DNA of 64,000 nucleotides from Paramecium pentaurelia (lineage: Eukaryota; Ciliophora; Oligohymenophorea; Peniculida; Parameciidae): NCBI GenBank assembly GCA_905183005.1, contig CAJJDO010000020.1, positions 206,837 through 270,836 on the forward strand, read 5' to 3'. Within the stretch, counting starts at the first letter, position 1, and every line of letters starts with the position of its first letter. Under the pieces are notes generated by a model, which searched no databases, was not told where the DNA came from, and worked only from the letters and a program-made list of their open reading frames with translations. Shown here piece after piece: positions 49,718-62,893 of this stretch. A program made the translations under genes and the position numbers.

Positions 49718-50006
49718 ATGGCAATGTCTAATGGTTCATCAATATTGGTTGGAACAATAATCTACGTAGTCTTAGGTGTAGTTGCATGTTTTGGATTCAA
49801 TTTTTATGTCACCAAAAAAACTAAAAATCCTCATGATGTTCCTGAAAATAGAACGTAATAATCAATTTCAATATAGAATAACTCTTGTAAGCGTGACTAT
49901 TGCTACATTTTGTGTTTGGTTAATGTGGGTAGTTGCATATATGGCATAAATGAATCCAATTATCACACCAGAATGGGAAAGCCATTAACCAAATGAAGAA
50001 ACTTGA
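49718..50006 (+). CDS. V-type ATPase subunit e
   Basis: 88 residues with one 22-nt intron (49855-49876). Two membrane helices: SILVGTIIYVVLGVVACFGF and, after the intron, TLVSVTIATFCVWLMWVVAY, followed by the diagnostic MAQMNPIITPE. This small hydrophobic V0 subunit (Vma9/ATP6V0E) is part of the proton-pump membrane sector. Length fits the family. Confidence 0.93.
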
Positions 50007-53000
50007 GTATTGTATTCATATTTCATTAAAAATAATTTACATTTATTTATTTTATTCATTTACATCTCCTCAGATTTCTATTATAATAAAATAACCTACA
50101 AGTTTATCCTTAGTAGGTCATAGACTTACTTTTTTGATATATACAGATATTAATTGTTCTGAATTTTTAGAAAAGTATGTAAAAATAGAATCATATGTCT
50201 CAGATAGTTTTCATTATCATCAAAAAAATATAGTAAAAATAATTACTATAATATAATGATGCTTTAAATATTTATGAATGTTTTAATTAATTTACATGTG
50301 ATGATTCTTTCATAAAAGTATTTGAATTTCAAACCTAAGAGTTGTTTTTTCAATTAATACTAAGATCTTCAATTCCATTCAATTTAGTCCTATAATTCTA
50401 TCCTTTGAGAAATGTTTAACTAAATTATTTAATCATATTAATTTGATACAAATGAAGTATCTTCAAATAGGTTTTACTTAGATTAATTCTTATATTTAGT
50501 TTAAATATATTTATAAAAATAATAATATTTACTTTAATAATTTATAAAATTGAAAAGCACTAAATTTATCTATAAATTATTTGAAAAAATCTCTTTTAGT
50601 TTTGATTTCAAGTAAAATTTCTTGATATAAAGCAACTTCATTTATTTAAAGTAATTTATGTGCTTTCAATTTAACTTATTTAGGAAAGAGTTTAAATACT
50701 CATAAATAGTAAATCACTTAAAAAAATCTTAAATAAATTAAATGTACTTTTTATATTAAAAAAAATTTTAATAAGACTAAGCTTTTGATATTATTGTTGG
50801 TAATTTTTTATCAATAATTACATTAACTTATGATTAAGATTAAAATTACATTATTATTGTTATTTACTTTTGATTAATTATAATTTTTCTTTATATATTA
50901 TGTCATTCTAAATAAATTAATCAGTATTATTAGATATCCATTTTTAAGTAATTGTAATAATTTCTTATTTTTTTATTGATTATACTTCTTTAACTCATAA
51001 TTATAATTATCTATTAAAAATTAATGATGTTTATATATATAATCATTAAGAAAATCAATTCTCTATATTTTGAAGGCTTTTACTCTAAAATTAGAAATTT
51101 TTTAATTTTATTTAACTTTTATATATGAGCTTATAGAAGTATTCTTTTTTCGAGAAAATACTAAAAAAATCATTTCAATGTGATAAAAGTAGAAGGAATA
51201 GAATTTACAAATGATTGTTTAAATATTCTATAACAACAGTATAATTTTATTAAAAATAGCAATTAAAGAGTCAGTGATTTTAGAGTAAATGTGTATACTA
51301 AATACATAAATCAAATATGTTCAATCACCCTGAAATTCATCTTCAGAATGTACTTTATTTTAGGAAAAATATTTTCTCATAATTTATTTGCTTCTCAATA
51401 TAGGTTTTTCTATTTTAGGCAATTTTTTTATTTTATGATTTCTTCTAAGGCGTGGATTAAAAGGATTGAATTTCTAATGGTGAGATCTTCATTAAAACTA
51501 TAATTACCTGCATTAACTTGGAGTTCTAGTACCTATAATCTAACTCATTCTTTTAAATAATGGTTATCCCTTTCTTTAAGAATCTCCTGAACCTTTGGCT
51601 CTCAGTAAAAATTAAACATATTATTAATGTTCTTCTTCACTCCAATGACCTGATTTTATATGGGTACTATTGCTTAAATCTTATTATTTCGAATTATTTA
51701 AGTTTAACTCAAGATATTCTGAGTGTAATGATCCTGAATTTTCAGATTTCATTAATTTTTTTGATTTTGAATCTTAAAATAAATAATACTCAGAACCTAA
51801 AAATAAATAAGGATTTTAAATATTATTATTAATACTTTTGTTTCATATAGCATAAATTCTTAATTTACTGAACCTAATCCATAATAAATAGTAAAGTAAT
51901 ATCTAAAAAAATTAGAATACAGAAAATCCAATTTAATTAACTTAAATTTCATTTTAAAAGGCAAGTAAGAATCTATGAATCATTTCAAATCAAATTTTTA
52001 TTCTAAGATTAGTTATTCACATATAATGAATACATATCTTGAACTTTAAAATAAATTGGTTGATATTTAATTATTTTGAATTATTATATATTTCCATGAA
52101 GTTGCAAAGTTATGATATAGTTTTATTGAAAATTAAATAAATTAAATTAATTAGTATTTTATCACAAAGAGCAATTCCAAAAGCTACTTAAATCCATTTA
52201 CATTTGATATTTCTACTAATTCATGAAAAATATAAATAAAAGTTGGAAATTCTAATATATCTATTAGATTTTATGATCTATTATAATAATTTAGTAATTT
52301 AGATGATGAAATATTTTAAGAATATTTAAAAAAATGAAATATCATTTTCTTATAATCTTAATGATCACGCAATCAATAATTATAAATGTTTAATATATTA
52401 TTAAATGATTAAAATTTTAATATATACTATAATCTGTAAAGATGTATTTTATAATCTGATTGGAAATCAATGGTAGCAATGATTTATATTTTATTTAATC
52501 CAAATTAAATATCTAGAAGATAGTAAAGATTGAAGATTGCATTAATTTATAAAGAAGAAATGATTTTGACAATATTACTATAGCTTTAGTAAATAACTTA
52601 AGATAATTCCTTATAATTTAATATAAGACAAAGTAGCTTTATTTTATTATTTAAAATACTATTAAATTACTCTTAATCTACGTTAATTTATAGAGATTGA
52701 ATTAATTATCAAGGTTTTAATACTTGTATAATTGGAAAATCCTCATAAATATAGAAATTTTATTTTTATAGATCGTTTTTGATGATTTTAAAGAAATATA
52801 TGTTCCATCTAATTTTTAATAATCTTTATGTTAAATCTTAGTTTTTATTTTATTCACTTATTATTATATAGTAAGTTCAATTAGTTATTTGATTAATGAT
52901 AACATAATTGAAGCTTATTAAAAAAGTATATGATGTCATAGAATAAGTATATGTCTTTAATTCTCAAAATAATAATTCTTAGGAATATATCTGAAAGAGA

Positions 53001-53154
53001 GAGTACATTTTTTAATTATAATGATAGAAGTATAATATAAAGAGAATTAAATAAATAAAAGTTTAATGTATGTTCATAAATGAATAAATATAAAAATGGG
53101 TATTTAATTCGAAAAGAAATTTAAAAAAATTTAAAGATTTTTTATATATATTAA
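50007..53154 (+). pseudogene. 3.1-kb tract of decayed coding sequence
   Basis: Stretches with clear protein character appear on the plus strand in changing frames: about 50270-50400, 50410-50870, 51185-51555, and 51560-51830 (NDPEFSDFINFFDFES). They are separated by TGA codons and frame changes that no 20-35-nt intron repairs. No family is recognisable; parts are hydrophobic. The last kilobase (52000-53150) is mostly non-coding. I read it as the remains of one or two large genes. Confidence 0.4.
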
Positions 53155-54397
53155 ATGTCTCACAGAAAGTTTGAAGCACCTAGACATGGAAATCTTGGAT
53201 TTACACCAAGAAAGAGAACAAAGCATCACAGAGGAAGAATTCGAGCATTCCCAAAAGACAATGCCAAGAATTCAGTTCATTTGACAGCCTTTGCCGGATT
53301 CAAGGCTGGTATGACTCACATTTTGAGAACCGTTGAAAGACCAGGATCAAAATTGAATGGTAAGGAAGTAGTAGAAGCTGTCACTATCGTTGAAACTCCA
53401 CCTTTGGCTATTGTTGGTATTGTAGGATATATCGAAACACCAAGAGGATTAAGAGCTTTGACAACTGTTTGGAGTACTAAGATTGCCAAAGATACTTTGA
53501 GAAGATTCTATAAGAATTGGATGAACTCAAAAAAGAAGGCTTTCACTAATTACAACAAGGCTAATGCTGAGCCAAAGAATTTGGAAACCCAATTAAAGAG
53601 AATCATCAAGTAATAATATTTTTAATATATTTTAGATATTGCTAAGTTGTCAGAGTTATTGCTCACACCTAAATGAGTAAATTAAACTTAAGATAAAAGA
53701 AGAATCACGTTTTTGAAGTTTAAGTCAATGGAGGCACAGTTTTAGAAAAAGTTAATTATGCCAAGGGATTATTAGAAAAGGAAGTTAAAGTAGATTAAGT
53801 CTTCAAATAAAACGAATAAATTGATGTTATTGGTGTCACAAAAGGTAAGGGAGTTGCTGGTGTCATCAAGAGATTTGGTGTTAAACATTTACAAAAGAAA
53901 ACCCATAGAGGTTGGAGAAGAGTTGGTTGTATCGGAGGATGGCATCCAGCCAATGTCAGATACAGTGTTGCAAGAACTGGTCAATTGGGTTACCATCACA
54001 GAACAGAAATGAATAAAAAGATCTATAGAATTGGTGCTGCTGGAGACAAGAACACTGCATCAACTGAAGCTGATTTGACATCTAAGGCAATCACTCCATT
54101 GGGTGGTTTCCCACATTATGGTGAAATCAGAAACGATTTCCTCATGCTCAAAGGAGGTATTGTTGGACCCAAGAAGAGAGTTGTCTTGTTGAGAAAGTCT
54201 CTTGTTCCATAAACTAATAGAAAGGCTTTGGAAGAAATCACTCTCAAATTCGTTGATACTTCATCCAAAATTGGACATGGTATAATCTTTAATCTATTTT
54301 ATTAGGACGTTTCTAAACTTAAGAAGAAAAGGCCAAGTTCTATTTCACTAGAACCTAGAGAAAATTAAAGTAACAATAGTAAAAATAATAACAATGA
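53155..54397 (+). CDS. RPL3: 60S ribosomal protein uL3
   Basis: 396 residues with two 26-nt introns (53610-53635 and 54280-54305). MSHRKFEAPRHGNLGFTPRK is the canonical uL3 start. Also present are AFAGFKAGMTHI, TKGKGVAGVIKRFGVKH, the THRGWRRVGCIGGWHPA loop with the modified-His region, and the GPKKRVVLLRKSL block. The C terminus ends in a Q run encoded by TAA/TAG before TGA. The gene is visibly richer in G/C-ending codons than its surroundings, as expected for a ribosomal protein. It converges on eL27. Confidence 0.98.
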
Positions 54398-54476
54398 TGA
54401 TGTATAATTATGTAAAGAACCAATATTTCATAATCTTTTATATTATTTTAAATATTTACTATACTTTTTTAATATA

Positions 54477-55009
54477 TCAGAATCTCAACTTAGAAAACAG
54501 GAATCTTGATTAAGCTTTTTTGTCTGCCAAACTTCCAGCTGGTAAAGTTCTGTACTTTTCAGCCAAATACTTTCTCAAATTCTTTCTCAATTCCTTTCTT
54601 TTTTCAACATTCTTCAATTCAGATTCTTTGACTCTCTCAATTCTATCTCTGACTTCTTTTAATGTTGATTCTTCTAATCTATATCTATAAATAGATAATT
54701 ATATTTAATAACCTTGTTGGCATTATATGGTTTAAATTTAATTGTTTAATGAAAACTTTTAATGTGGTTCGCTTTCTAATTTATTTTTATCCCATTCTCT
54801 TTGTTACTTTTCTTGGATATCTTTGTATTCCTACAACCAAACCATTTGGGAATTTGCAATCCTATACTATTGTTTTTATATATACTTTTGTAGTTTCTTC
54901 ATTAGCCTTAATTAAAATTGCTTTTTTTCCAGCATATCTACCTGCAAGCATAACAATCAAACGTCCTGGTTTTAAACTTATATAAGAGTAATTCTTACAA
55001 TTTTCCCAT
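54477..55009 (-). CDS. RPL27: 60S ribosomal protein eL27
   Basis: 152 residues with introns 54977-54998 (22), 54862-54885 (24) and 54685-54712 (28). The first intron splits codon 4, giving MGKFLKPGRLIVMLAGRYAG. Further eL27 signatures are LVVGIQRYPRKVTKRMG, KVFIKQLNLNHIMPTRY and the terminal FLFSKLRF. Removing the 24-nt intron restores the expected KANEETTKDCKFPNG spacing. Structural large-subunit protein. Confidence 0.95.
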
Positions 55010-55117
55010 TTGAAAACACTAAATAAATCTTTTTAATTATTTAATGCAAATTCTTTAAATATCGTAAACACAAAATATTCCATTTATAAATTTATACATT
55101 TACACATTAATTCAAAC

Positions 55118-57813
55118 TCAAATCAATAACATCAGTAAACTAACAATCAAGAAGGTTACAGCATCAAATATATACTTAAATTGGACATCAATCAATCCTC
55201 CTGCATTTTCATAACTGTGAATTTGAGTAAATTAAATTTAGATATAAAAATTAAATAAGAACATCAATTTGAACAAATTATTTGAATTTTTAACTATACA
55301 CCTATCAATTTAATATAATTACCTTATCTTTCATTCAATTCTCCATATTTACATAATTTTGGTCCAATATATTTAATAAATACTAAACCAGCCAAATATG
55401 GTCCCAATAAAAACAGTGTTAAAATTAATGGGTTTAACCATAAATGAAATTCCTTGACACCTACAAAGGCTCTATCTACTTTAATTGATGATATTGTGCA
55501 TCTATTTCCAAAAATGAACCAAGTAATCTGACAAATTAATGATATCATAGCCAAAAATGATATCATTGAAAATTTCATCAAATTCCTCCAATGATAGTAT
55601 AAACAAATAAAGATTAATATTTCATATGTGTATATGGCTAATCCATACTTGTCTGATACAATTATGCAAGAAAGTAACAAAAAAATTGGATCCTTTGAGA
55701 AATAATAGTATATAGAAATTGCATAGATAATTTTTGGAATATGTAAGATTACAAATTCTTAATATGGTTAATCTTATATTGTGGTATCTGGATAAATGTA
55801 AAAAATATCAATTAGAATTAAACCTGATTATGCTATTATTTTATCTAAAATATTGCTCTTTTTTTAATACATAAATAAACATGTATGTAAAAATATAACA
55901 GGCATGTATAGCATATAATGAGATTCATTTAAAAATTGATAGTTTTAGAATTTTAAATAATATTATTCAAAATTTAAAGCATAATAAATAGTTATAGCAC
56001 TTATAAATGAAATAAAACTATCTTTTATTTTTATTATACTTGAAATTTCCTCTTAAGTATCAATTAATCTTGATATAAAATTGAATATACAAATGACTGA
56101 ACTTAAAATTAATAGTTCAATAATTTCATTATACAAATACCTTTCCTCAAATTTTTTTTGTTGAATTGACAATAATAATTCACCTTGTAGGATTATTTTA
56201 TAAATAAAAAATAAAAAAAGTGAGATTTAAATTAATTTAGAGAATCGATTATTTAATTTAATTGAATTTTGTTTTTCTATTAAATCCCATTAATATTAAT
56301 TGAGGTTTTAAATGTGGTTTTTTTTAATTTTGATAAATATAGCAAAATTAATATAAATCATTAACAAAATAAGTATTATTGTTATTAAAATTTCTACTTC
56401 ATAGAATATATATAATAAGGCTGATAAGATGGCAAAAATTATGGTTACTTATTTATTATTATAAAAGATATGCTTAATAGCTGCTGTAATTTATTATATT
56501 GTTATTGGGTCATCATTTTCTTAAGCCTAAAAGAGTATAACCATAACAAAAATATAGAAAATGATAACTAAGAAATGAAACACAAAACTCAAATTAAGTA
56601 ATGGAATATCATATTCATTCCATATTTTTCTAGCTACCATCTAAATATCATTCATAAGAATTAAAGCATCTTTACAAGTCTTAACTTCTGAATATTAATT
56701 TTACCATTAAATTTTTTAATAATAACTAAATTTCCCTTGTCGACTATGTACAGTTTCAACAAAATTCCATACTTATTTCAAATTATTAAGACAATGTTCT
56801 TCACTATTAAAAAATTCATTCATTAAATATCCTAGATTACTAAAAGGTATTGGAATTCCTAAAAGAGTGGCTAAAGTAGGAACAATATCAATTTAACTAA
56901 TTTTTCTAATATATTCAGATTAATTTATTAAAGTTGATTGATAATTATCTTTTAATTCAGGAATTTTTTCCATATAATTTGGATAAAACTTACCTTATTT
57001 TCTAGTAGCAAAAAATAAGGTGTTAGTTTCCTCAGTGCTATTTCCACCATGATTTCCATCATTTGCCATTCCATGATCACCTGCAACTATTAAAATAGTA
57101 TCATTTGACATTCTTTCATAAATAAATTCAACAATTTAATCTAATTGATTTAATTTTTAGTTTAAATCAGAATTATTTAAAACTCGATTATTTTTATGAC
57201 CAGCATGATCTAATCCTAAAAAATGAGATACAATTAAATCATATCCTTAATCTAAATTCTATATTATTTTATCACAATTAAATTCATCTACAGAATGCAT
57301 ATCTCCAATATTAAATGATTTTTAAGGAAATTATACTGTAAATTAATCAGGATATAGTCCAATCCATGTATCATCTCCTGAAAAGAGAGTCTTCTTATTA
57401 AATTTTTTCATTTGAAACATAATATTGTCTTCTTTAATCTAGAATAGATTAATAAATACTTCTGAAGCATGAAAATTATCCAATAATTTAGATAAAGGTG
57501 GAAAATTTCCACTTGTCATTGCTTATAATCTTGGACCTGTAACTGTAGGAACTTCAGCAAAAGATAAAAAAAATAAAGATTAATCTGGCTTGTTTTTGGT
57601 CATATTTTTGATAAAAGTGAAATGTTAATTCACAGCTAAATCAATACGGAATGAATCAATGACCAAAAGTATTACAGGTTAAGTTGGTTTCATAGTTCCT
57701 TCAGTTGTATCTAATAAGTATCTACGATCTATGAAATATCCTCTAAAAAATATAAGTAAACCAAGCAATTTGAAAACAATAAGAGTAATTATTAAACATT
57801 TTGTTTATTTCAT
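55118..57813 (-). CDS. PIGO: GPI ethanolamine phosphate transferase (PIG-O type)
   Basis: 888 residues with one 29-nt intron (55294-55322) near the 3' end. An N-terminal helix is followed by an alkaline-phosphatase-like luminal domain: VILLVIDSFRIDL, VPTVTGPRLQAMTSGNFP, LFSGDDTW, SHFLGLDHAGH and IVAGDHGMANDGNHGG carry the metal ligands. About 12 membrane helices fill the C-terminal half. The intron adds a last exon with FKYIFDAVTFLIVSLL, matching the PIG-O C-terminal FIFEAV helix. The enzyme adds ethanolamine phosphate to the third mannose of the GPI anchor in the ER. Confidence 0.93.
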
Positions 57814-57919
57814 TTTTATTTTTAATATTAAAATTAACAATAATAATATTTCTATAAGAATAAAATTTGATTTAAATCAACAAACATTTATAACATATTT
57901 ATAATATTGTACTTAAATC

Positions 57920-58537
57920 TCAAAAGACTAAATCATGAGGTCTTGTTGTTTTTCCAATACTGAAACGAGCACCCAAATATTATTTCAATAATGATGTCTT
58001 TTTAATTGTAGCAACCAATGAATCATCAATTGATTTTTGAGTCTTTCTTTTCTCATCTAATCTCTTTTTCTCAGCTACTTATTATTCTTCACTTAACTTA
58101 ATAATCAATATCAATTATACTTCTCCTCTTTTAGCCCAAAATCCTTTTTCATTCTTTCTTCTTTATGCTTCAGTTCTCTTGAAGTATTCATCTTCAATTT
58201 TACTAGCATCGACTCCTTTAATATCAACTTTTGTAGATGTTGGGATAACATATGCTTAATTCACTCTCTTAAGTGGTACACCATTAATTTTGAATGGTCC
58301 TGTAACAAGTAAGAGTCCTGATCTAAGTTGCTTCAAAAAGACAACTCTCTTTCCTTAGAATCTACCAGCCAATAAGATTAACACCTATCCTGGACTAATT
58401 TTTCTCAATTAAGATGTTCTTGGTGCCTTTATTTATTTGATAATCTATATTACTTTTCTTCTTCTAACGAAATGAACTTTTTCATCATCTGATTTGTACC
58501 AATTTCCGATTCTAGTGGTTCTCTTTTTTGCTGGCAT
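57920..58537 (-). CDS. RPL6: 60S ribosomal protein eL6
   Basis: 188 residues if 58427-58453 (27 nt) and 58097-58120 (24 nt) are spliced out; both are multiples of three and lack TGA, so they are inferred from family spacing. The core matches eL6: QLRKISPGQVLILLAGRFQG, KRVVFLKQLRSGLLLVTGPF, INGVPLKRVNQAYVIPTSTK, and a charged C-terminal tail. It starts MPAKKRTTRIGNWYK. It is transcribed in the same direction as PIG-O, 107 bp upstream of it. Confidence 0.95.
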
Positions 58538-58967
58538 TGAATAATATATATATTTTAATTTATTTTAAATCTAATTTCAAATTTAATTATCCTTAATCAC
58601 ATGAAACACTTAATTCATTATAAAAACATATGTTTCTTTATCTACAAACCATAATTGTTTTCCTTACCCTTTTCCTATTAGTTTTTCAAAAGGATTTTAA
58701 AACTGCTTTCATTAATATCAAATAATAAATGTATGTATCTACTATTCAAATAATTATATATATATATATAAACTATAAGGTTTAACTTAGATTTAACATA
58801 AATCTAGAATTAGGTTCTTTTAATGTATATTCCTTATCTGATTAAAAAATATCCTAAATTTGATTCTTATTTCCACAAAAATTAATATTATTCAATCCAG
58901 TATTTCTGTTATTATCAGAGTATGACTATTCATTCAGCTACTTAATTTTATACAAAAAATAGTAAAA
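58538..58967. other. intergenic, eL6 upstream region
   Basis: About 430 bp upstream of eL6 (minus) and of the next plus-strand frame. It is AT-rich with a (TA)n run near 58755. No gene seen. Confidence 0.45.
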
Positions 58968-59525
58968 ATGAGAAATAAATCTAAGGCTTTTGATAAACTC
59001 AGAAAAATATTTATTCGAATGACTACATTCTTGATGTTTTATATAATGTTTTCATATAGTAATGATAGTGATGAATTTTATAATAATATATAATATATAA
59101 TTATATCACCCAATTTTGAAGAATCAAAGATTGGCTTCATTTATAGCGGCTTTCTCTTCTTTATAAATATTTATCGTAAGATTTCGATTATAATGATAAC
59201 TTTATTTTACAAAATTACCTTTTTTACACATTCAAAATAAGTAAAATCTTCCCTTTTTTGTTCTTCCCTTTAAAGTGTTTTATACTTTAATATCTGTAAT
59301 CATCTCTTATTTATTTCAACATTATTCTTTTGTAAAGGTGATTATTACATCTGTATGTTTATAATAATTACAAATTATCATCATACGAAATTTACTCTTT
59401 TGGATAATAAAAAGCTATTTACTAATATAATACATTTAAATATTCTAATTATTCATAACTCATACTAATTATATTATATTCCCACTCATTAATTTATAAT
59501 TTAGTGGTTCTAAACAGGTTAATGA
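58968..59525 (+). CDS. possible membrane protein fragment
   Basis: A 185-codon frame from ATG 58968 to TGA 59523-59525 without interruption. The first 75 residues look protein-like, with a basic start, a hydrophobic segment (TTFLMFYIMFSY) and SGFLFFINIY. The remainder is less convincing and could include an unrecognised intron. A further hydrophobic stretch in the region 59630-59900, broken by TGA, suggests this is part of a decaying multi-pass membrane protein gene. Confidence 0.35.
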
Positions 59526-60833
59526 AGAAATTTTTATCGAAATTTTTTTGTTTAAGAGTCTTTTTTAGATTGAGGAATGAATACATATAATTCCAAATAA
59601 TATAACATAAGTATAAACTCATAGATAAGTTATGGAACCTCTTCAGCTATTACTAGGATTTGTTTAAGTAGTACTTCTTCTTCTCATAATGGTACTATTA
59701 ACTAACTTATACTTTCAAGGACATACCTATTGATTATAAATTAATTTCCCCCCATTAGTAGATTAACATTTTTCTTGGTCCTTAAGTTTTCAATTGATAT
59801 ATATATTCTATGTTTTTGATATCTGGAACTAGGATTATTTCCTTTTGTTATTTCCTAATATGACAACCCATATGAGTAAAGTTTTCTAATGATAATATTA
59901 AATAAGATTTATTGATTAACTATATAAATTTCCATTATGTAATGTAAATAATGAATATGTTATAGTTCTAAATTTTTCAAAATATAAAAAGTATCTTGTT
60001 GCACATTACTTATAATAATTGAAAGGTATATAGTAAAAATAAAACATTAGAGTTGCGTAAAATTTAAATTGAAAAATTTCTTTATATTTCCAAAACTAAT
60101 TACAATATTGTGCATAGATAGTCTCAATGTTTATATTAAACCATTAAAGGATGTTTTTAATTTAGTAACAATAAATCAATCGATAACACTGTATAAAAAA
60201 CAATAAAAAAAACAAATTAAATATTATTGAGATTATATAAAAAATAAAATAATCAATTAATCATTTTATATATCTTCAAAATATTCATGTATTTTGATAA
60301 GTTTATAGAGAAACTCTGTCTCTGATTTATGATTAATAACTTTAGAAAAAAGCAAATCAATAAAAATTTCCTAACAGAAATTTAGAATGTATTTAAATAA
60401 TAACGATTGAATATATTATAAATAACTAATTTAAATTTTATTTATTATAAAGATTTATAAAATAATTTTATAACAATTTATATACAATTGTAAATCAATA
60501 CTTTTAACTTCTATAAATATTTTAAATCAATATTTTCAACTTCTATAAAATTACTATTAGTATCTAGGCTTTTTGAAAAAAATAAGACTATTCTATTTAA
60601 TTAAAACAAATTTAACAAAATTTACAGTTTGCTTAGTCATGAGTTACTTTATATTCAAGTTCAGGTACTAAATTGCTTATTATTATAAAAATTTAGAATT
60701 TTAGCGTTTCTTTTGAGTTTATAAAGATTTTAAGTTTGAACCATAATTATCTAAACAACATTATTAATTTGAAATAGTTAGAATTTATGAGATTGATGTT
60801 TCAATTGATCTATTATTATATAATTATATATTT
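59526..60833. other. gene-poor interval with membrane-protein-like remnant
   Basis: Around 59634-59900 a plus-strand frame starting MEPLQLLLGF continues past an in-frame TGA with hydrophobic, protein-like sequence (FQLIYIFYVFDIWN), so it is likely a relic. The remaining 900 bp hold no frame of interest. Confidence 0.35.
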
Positions 60834-61335
60834 TCATTAGTCTAATGTTCCTAATCCAGCACAGATTCCACAGCATCCTAAACAATAAAATATAGATGCT
60901 AATATAAAATATAAGATTGTGAACTTTCTTAAGTTTCCACAAGGTTCATTTAGGTAAAGTGCATACTAAAATAAATTTAATTTAAGTACAGCAATTAAAA
61001 GGGCAAAAATTATTCCAATAATTCCAGAAATCAGTTCAATTTGATCAACTCCTGTCATACAATTTGGATCTTTAAGGGCTATTGAAGCTAATAAGAACAA
61101 TCTATAATGATATATGTAAAATAACATTAAAAAAGCTGTTATTGTAATACAAAATATTCCAAAATAATGGGTATAAGTTCTTAATAAAACGCAATCACTA
61201 CTTTCTAAATCAAATGATCTAATTTTTGTTACCAAAATGTTTTTCTGTTGAACTCAAATATAAAAAGGATCCACCAATCACAGAAGTAATGATTATGGTT
61301 AACACTGTTATATTTTGCCTTGTTTTGGAATTCAT
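60834..61335 (-). CDS. four-helix membrane protein with a +1 frame disruption
   Basis: ATG 61333-61335 to TGA 60834-60836 spans 502 nt, one more than a multiple of three. The first part (ITVLTIIITSVIGGSFLYL helix) and the second (YFGIFCITITAFLMLF, LISGIIGIIFALLIAVLKL, FTILYFILASIFYCLGCCGIC) are in adjacent frames. The switch falls around 61237-61260, near short A and T runs (gaaaaac, attttgg). No intron repairs it. With one base removed the protein would have 166 residues and four membrane helices. Family unknown. Confidence 0.55.
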
Positions 61336-62036
61336 TAAATAAATTTTAATAATAGAAATTTTAAACAACTCAAATCCTAAGAAGGAAAACGAAAATTGAA
61401 ACCTTTATTCCTTTCTATATTAATAAGATCTAATCAATTAAAATTTATTTATATTTCATGGATTCAGATGAAAGGTTCATCATTCTTTATGGTAATTTTA
61501 ATAAAAATACAAAAACTATAATATCAATTTAAATTTATTCGTTTTAAACATTAAGTGCCTAATTAGTAATACAAAACTCATTTAAAAAATTAAAAGGTGA
61601 ATTGAAAAGTATTTTAACTTTAAAACTATTATAGTTCAAATCTGAAATAAGAAATGTATTTTGAAAATAGGAATATGAAGATTTTGTAATGATATATTGC
61701 TAATTAATTTATTTTCTAATTAGAATATTAATTAATCAATGATTGATTATGAAATAGAATAGTATTAGATTAAATAAAGTTAGGCTTCATTTAATAGTAT
61801 TATAATATTTAAATCACTCATATAAATGCTACAGCATCAATTAATTAATTTATATTAGTGTTTAATAAAAATTATTTAATTTAACTTAAATAGTTTACTT
61901 AAAGCAGTTAAAAAACAATGGGTTTTTTCTTCATTTGATTTAAGTTGTTTGGATTTGAGATTACATATTTTATATAAGAAACAAATAATATATAATAATA
62001 ATAAAATAATTATAAGAATAGAAAGTAGTTGTATGT
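61336..62036. other. interval without a clear gene
   Basis: A 67-codon plus-strand frame at about 61459 (MDSDERFIILYGNF start) has protein-like character but ends in TGA without a partner exon I can confirm. Otherwise AT-rich and featureless. Confidence 0.35.
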
Positions 62037-62480
62037 TCAAATTTAGTATTAATTATTAGGGACTTAAGACAGTTCTTATGATTCTTTATTTAAGTCGAAA
62101 TTGTTAGTAATAGATGATTAATGACCAACCTTCTTTTCATTCAATAGAAATGATAACATGCTCCCTGGTGGTTATAAATCTTATCCTTTATTGTTATCTT
62201 GTGATTCATGCTTCTTAAGCAGAAATTAATTTGTATTATGAGGAGAACCAAGAGACTCCTCATTAATGAAAATGATGTAAATTTTTTTTTTGATTTTTTT
62301 CTTTATACCTAAGACTTTCTTTGCCTTCATATGAACTTTCAAATGTTTGTGAATTTGGAAATACGTAGGTATTTAGGTTTATTTCTCTCTATTTTATTTG
62401 TTAATGAAAAAATGAGTTGTCTGTGTTTTAAATTAGAGAAAACAGGGGGGTAGCTTGATTATAAAAGTATATAATATTTA
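62037..62480 (-). CDS. partial or disrupted gene, disordered protein
   Basis: Two coding-like stretches on the minus strand. The upstream one (about 62480-62320) reads TYVFPNSQTFESSYEGKESL. The downstream one, to TGA 62037-62039, reads EESLGSPHNTNQFLLKK and then polar sequence. They are in different frames; a 28-nt GT..AG interval (starting GTTCAT) around 62310-62340 could join them but has a non-consensus donor. No start codon identified upstream. Ser/Gln/Asn-rich, no domain. Confidence 0.4.
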
Positions 62481-62893
62481 TAATAACAAATTTTACAAAT
62501 ACAAGCAATCTAAGCACAATTTTGTAAAGGCATTAGTAAATAAATGTAACAATATATGACAAGTAATGAAATAGGAAAATATAATATGTAATACATTGTA
62601 TATTTTATTTATGAAAATATTAATGAATATATTTGTGAGTACTTGAATATTATTCTGGTATTTTTAAGATTTTTAGATGATTCTTGAATGTTATAGTGGA
62701 ATTTAGTAAATAAATTAAAAATTTAGATTATGGATTCTATCATGTAAATAGTATTAAAAGTATAAAAGTTGTGATTAAAAACAATATGTAATAATAATAA
62801 AAGAAACAAAGTTGGATTCAATAATTGTTTTGTGGGTGTATTCGAGAAGAACCTCTTCATTAAGATAAGAAAATACAAGGTTTGTCAAGTAAA
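62481..62893. other. non-coding interval
   Basis: About 410 bp, AT-rich, with no gene seen. Confidence 0.45.

Noticed and set aside
53821..54212. Two separate overlapping small genes
   Set aside because: Both are pieces of uL3 once TAA/TAG are read as Gln and the first intron is removed.
55118..55264. Short ORF resembling an ND5 fragment, considered as a nuclear mitochondrial insert
   Set aside because: A 29-nt GTAATT..TAG intron joins it in frame to PIG-O and its helix matches the PIG-O C terminus.
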